From Chitinophagales bacterium (GTDB taxonomy: Bacteria > Bacteroidota > Bacteroidia > Chitinophagales > Saprospiraceae), in contig JAAFIM010000001.1 of assembly GCA_013297745.1 (NCBI GenBank), forward strand, positions 162,304-226,303: a stretch of DNA of 64,000 nucleotides. The letters are read 5' to 3'. A program made the position numbers and the translations under genes. This document shows, in pieces, positions 61,701-64,000 of the stretch. The notes beneath the pieces were generated by a model. It saw only the letters and a list, made by a program, of their open reading frames with translations, searched no databases and had not been told where the DNA came from. Each line of letters starts with the position of its first letter. Position 1 is the stretch's first letter.

Positions 61701-61708
61701 TACCTTTG
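61701..61708 (+). promoter_or_regulatory. -7 promoter box (TACCTTTG) for hemC
   Basis: A TAnnTTTG box lies 27 bp before the hemC ATG. A TTTTG upstream (ending 61677) is 23 bp away, slightly long for the usual spacing. Confidence 0.55.
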
Positions 61709-61735
61709 CGCCCTTAAAATTTTCATAAAAAAATT

Positions 61736-62626
61736 ATGCACATAATTATTGGTACGCGTGGTAGCGAATTGGCTTTATGGCAAGCCCATTTTGTACAAGA
61801 CGAATTAAAAAAAATAAATATAAGTTCCGAACTTAAAATTATCACCACCAAAGGCGATAGTATTCAACATTTGAGTTTTGATAAAATTGAAGGCAAGGGA
61901 TTTTTTACCAAAGAGATAGAGGACGCGCTATTGAGTGGCGAGGTGGATTTGGCTGTTCATTCTATGAAAGATTTGCCCACTACTGCGCCCGACGGGTTAA
62001 AATTGGCTGCACTTTCTTATCGCGACGATGCAGCAGATTGGTTGATTATCAACAAACAAAGCGTTGATTTTCAACAGATTTTACAATTCAAACTAAACGC
62101 AAAAATAGGCACTTCTTCAGCGCGCAGAAAGTCCCAACTTCAAGATTTTCGCCCCGATGCGGAATTGGTAGATATACGCGGCAACGTTCCGACGAGAATA
62201 CAAAAATTAGCCAATGGCGATTTCGATGCAATAATGTTGGCTGCGGCTGGACTTAATCGGTTAAAATTGGATTTATCGGCTTTTCACGTGGTCAAACTCA
62301 ACCCGCGCGAGTTTGTGCCCGCGCCCGCTCAAGCTGTGTTGGCTTTGCAGGTCAGAAGTACAGATTTGCAACTACAAAAGGCAATTTTACCCTTGCACCA
62401 CAGCGAAGTTTCGGATTGTACCAACATAGAAAGAAAAATTTTGCAAGCGAGCGGCGGCGGTTGCCACGCACCTTTGGGCGCATATTGCGAATGTGACAAA
62501 ATGGGCAACTATCATCTTTTTGTGGCTAATGCCAAAAATTTGGGCGAACCTTTGCAGCGTATAAGATTATCTTCTGCTACCAAATCAAATTTGGCTGAAG
62601 AAGCTTTAAAATTATTAAAATTTTAA
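61736..62626 (+). CDS. hemC: Hydroxymethylbilane synthase (porphobilinogen deaminase)
   Basis: HemC joins four porphobilinogen units into hydroxymethylbilane for haem and B12. The 296-residue protein begins IIGTRGSELALWQA and has KGFFTKEIEDALL, AVHSMKDLPT (catalytic Asp), GTSSARRKSQL and IRGNVPTRIQKL. It also has ASGGGCHAPLGAY, with Cys that holds the dipyrromethane cofactor. Length is typical. The SIMPL-like gene starts 2 bp after its stop, so they share a transcript; no other hem gene is adjacent. Confidence 0.97.
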   Translation: MHIIIGTRGSELALWQAHFVQDELKKINISSELKIITTKGDSIQHLSFDKIEGKGFFTKEIEDALLSGEVDLAVHSMKDLPTTAPDGLKLAALSYRDDAADWLIINKQSVDFQQILQFKLNAKIGTSSARRKSQLQDFRPDAELVDIRGNVPTRIQKLANGDFDAIMLAAAGLNRLKLDLSAFHVVKLNPREFVPAPAQAVLALQVRSTDLQLQKAILPLHHSEVSDCTNIERKILQASGGGCHAPLGAYCECDKMGNYHLFVANAKNLGEPLQRIRLSSATKSNLAEEALKLLKF

Positions 62627-62627
62627 A

Positions 62628-63557
62628 ATGAGAACTTTTTTTCTAATTTTTTGCTGTTTTTTTTTGTATAAAAACAGTTGGGCGCAAAGCCCAAACCCCA
62701 ATTTGATGACCATAGAAATCAAAGCTATAGCCAATCAACAAGCGAGTAGTTTTGTAGCGACTTTTCAAGTTGCCCAATTTGGCGCGACAGCAGCCCAAGC
62801 CGAAAAATTGTTGGCAGACCGTTGCAAACCCTTTTTCAACGAGTTGCAAAAACCTGCTATACAAGCCAACGAGTATTTTGTAGATTTTTTGGACATTCGC
62901 CCTATTTTTAAAGATAGTTTTTTTACCCCAAAAAAAGGCGAAAAACAGTTTTTGGGAAAATTAAAATGTGGGGTGGAAATTCGCCAAAATATACGCATCA
63001 GTTATGACAATTCCGCTCAATTAGCCAAAATAGCCCTAGCAGCAGCACAATACGACATTTATAATTTATTAAATGTAGAATTTCGCTATGCCCAATCTGC
63101 TAATATATTTGCTAATTTACGCACTCAATGCGAGAATTATTTTAAAAAATATGCAGTAACTTTAGAAGAATTGGGTGTTAATGCTTTGGACTGGGAACGC
63201 ACTATAGAAGAGCAAAAATATGTAGTGGCTGTTGATGCGAGTTACAAAAATGTAGAAACGCAGAATATATTAGCTAATACAAACGGATTTATAAACAATA
63301 ATTTGGTAAAAATAGAACCTATACAAACAAAATTCTATCAGCCGTTGCCCGTAGAAAATTTTGATATTATACTAAACCGCGATTTATTAGAACCCAATAT
63401 GCAGTTTGTGTGTATTTTCCGCGTTCATTTTATTGTACCAAACCAACACAATAAAGTAGAATTGAAGAACGAAATCGTTATGCCCGACACAGAAAAAAAC
63501 AAACGCAACGATAATTTTTATTATTCACCACCTATAGATACAAGTCGTAAATTTTAA
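62628..63557 (+). CDS. Secreted SIMPL-like protein
   Basis: The 309-residue protein has a signal peptide (MRTFFLIFCCFFLYKNSWAQ). The mature part suggests a SIMPL/DUF541 fold: LMTIEIKAIANQQASSFVATFQV, AEKLLADRCKPF, then beta strands and VEFRYAQSANIFANLRTQC. The SIMPL call is by pattern only. It follows hemC with only one base between stop and start. It is probably periplasmic or on the surface; function is unknown. Confidence 0.6.
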   Translation: MRTFFLIFCCFFLYKNSWAQSPNPNLMTIEIKAIANQQASSFVATFQVAQFGATAAQAEKLLADRCKPFFNELQKPAIQANEYFVDFLDIRPIFKDSFFTPKKGEKQFLGKLKCGVEIRQNIRISYDNSAQLAKIALAAAQYDIYNLLNVEFRYAQSANIFANLRTQCENYFKKYAVTLEELGVNALDWERTIEEQKYVVAVDASYKNVETQNILANTNGFINNNLVKIEPIQTKFYQPLPVENFDIILNRDLLEPNMQFVCIFRVHFIVPNQHNKVELKNEIVMPDTEKNKRNDNFYYSPPIDTSRKF

Positions 63558-63567
63558 TTTTTTTGAT

Positions 63568-64000
63568 ATGAAAAATATATTCTCTTTTCTTTGTTTTTTA
63601 TTCATTGGCAACCTACACAGCCAACAATTCAACACAGCCAAATTGGATAGTTTTCTAAATCTATTGGAAAAAGAAAACCAAGCGATGGGCAGCGTGGCCA
63701 TCTCCCAAAACGGCAAAATAATCTATCAAAAAGGCATAGGTTTTGGCGACAATCCGAGCAATTCAAGCCCCCAAATTAACGAAAATAGCCGTTTTCGGGT
63801 GGGTTCAGTCAGCAAAATGTTTACTGCTGTGTTGATTTTTCAACTGATTGAGGCTAAAAAATTGAGTTTAGACACCAAACTAAGCAAATTTTTCAAAACT
63901 ATACCCAACAGCAAAAAAATCACCATCGCCCACCTTTTGCAGCACAGAAGCGGCATTTTCAACTTTACGAATGATGAAAAATACTTGGAAATGGCTTATA
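63568..64000 (+). CDS. Serine hydrolase (beta-lactamase/S12 type), N-terminal part
   Basis: The frame opens at ATG 63568 and runs off the right edge with 144 residues. A signal peptide (MKNIFSFLCFLFIGNLHSQ) is followed by RVGSVSKMFTAVLIFQ, which holds the S-x-x-K catalytic motif of class C beta-lactamases and D-amino-peptidases, and LLQHRSGI, also conserved. Such proteins are often peptidases or esterases in Bacteroidota. It starts 10 bp after the SIMPL-like gene, so it probably belongs to the hemC transcript. Confidence 0.85.
   Translation, partial: MKNIFSFLCFLFIGNLHSQQFNTAKLDSFLNLLEKENQAMGSVAISQNGKIIYQKGIGFGDNPSNSSPQINENSRFRVGSVSKMFTAVLIFQLIEAKKLSLDTKLSKFFKTIPNSKKITIAHLLQHRSGIFNFTNDEKYLEMAY

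Overview
The window is AT-rich chromosomal DNA from a member of the phylum Bacteroidota. Supporting signs are a type IX secretion (T9SS) and gliding component (GldN/PorN family), a PorE-like periplasmic protein, T9SS C-terminal sorting domains of both the short Por type and the gliding-motility-associated type, fused formiminotransferase-cyclodeaminase, fused isobutyryl-CoA mutase (IcmF), a long SecA, and many promoter -7 boxes of the form TAnnTTTG, typical of this phylum. There is no prophage, rRNA operon, CRISPR array or complete insertion sequence; most genes are housekeeping or envelope genes. The genus cannot be fixed from the sequence alone.

Layout. 1-1500: a small minus-strand cluster of unrecognised proteins cut by the left edge. 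1.9-7 kb: TPR-like secreted protein, an orphan gldN, a SPOR-like protein, tryptophan 2,3-dioxygenase with a chagasin-like inhibitor gene, and a T9SS-secreted lamin-tail protein. 7-21 kb: acyl-CoA dehydrogenase, a seven-repeat lipoprotein, a membrane protein gene broken by a small inverted-repeat element, MFS and MATE exporters, two OmpA-type lipoproteins, MutY, an SDR and two uncharacterised genes. 21.8-34.3 kb: IcmF, a repeat-bearing protein, isocitrate dehydrogenase, a PorE-like OmpA protein and a 1246-residue adhesin. 34.5-46.3 kb: two tRNA-Lys genes, a DUF4920 lipoprotein, fumarylacetoacetase, a calpain-like protease with a small partner gene, SmpB, Lgt, an FkbM methyltransferase, a phosphoesterase and formiminotransferase-cyclodeaminase. 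46.9-64 kb: dipeptidase, LRR protein, lone ABC ATPase, SAM hydroxide adenosyltransferase, PhoH, SecA, two PD-(D/E)XK-like proteins, a HAD protein, HemC, a SIMPL-like protein and a partial serine hydrolase.

How the genes fit together. Secretion and envelope functions dominate (SecA, Lgt, GldN, PorE-like, OmpA lipoproteins, adhesin). Amino-acid and acyl-CoA breakdown is represented by tryptophan dioxygenase, fumarylacetoacetase, formiminotransferase-cyclodeaminase, acyl-CoA dehydrogenase, IcmF and isocitrate dehydrogenase, but these genes are scattered and do not form one operon.

The most notable non-genic content is a set of small palindromic elements. Family A (four copies) and family B (two copies) carry multi-hairpin cores; all except one family A copy end in inverted TGTTTAGTAA-like sequence. 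The exception, at 10624-10863, has unrelated CTGACCTTTCGCAGT ends and a 7-bp target duplication, and sits in the 3' end of a membrane-protein gene. Removing it in silico restores an in-frame hydrophobic C-terminus. A calpain-like protease whose N-terminus resembles two small genes at the left edge, and an inverted pair of near-identical terminators around a nuclease-like gene, are the other leads. I did not find a clearly new multi-gene system.
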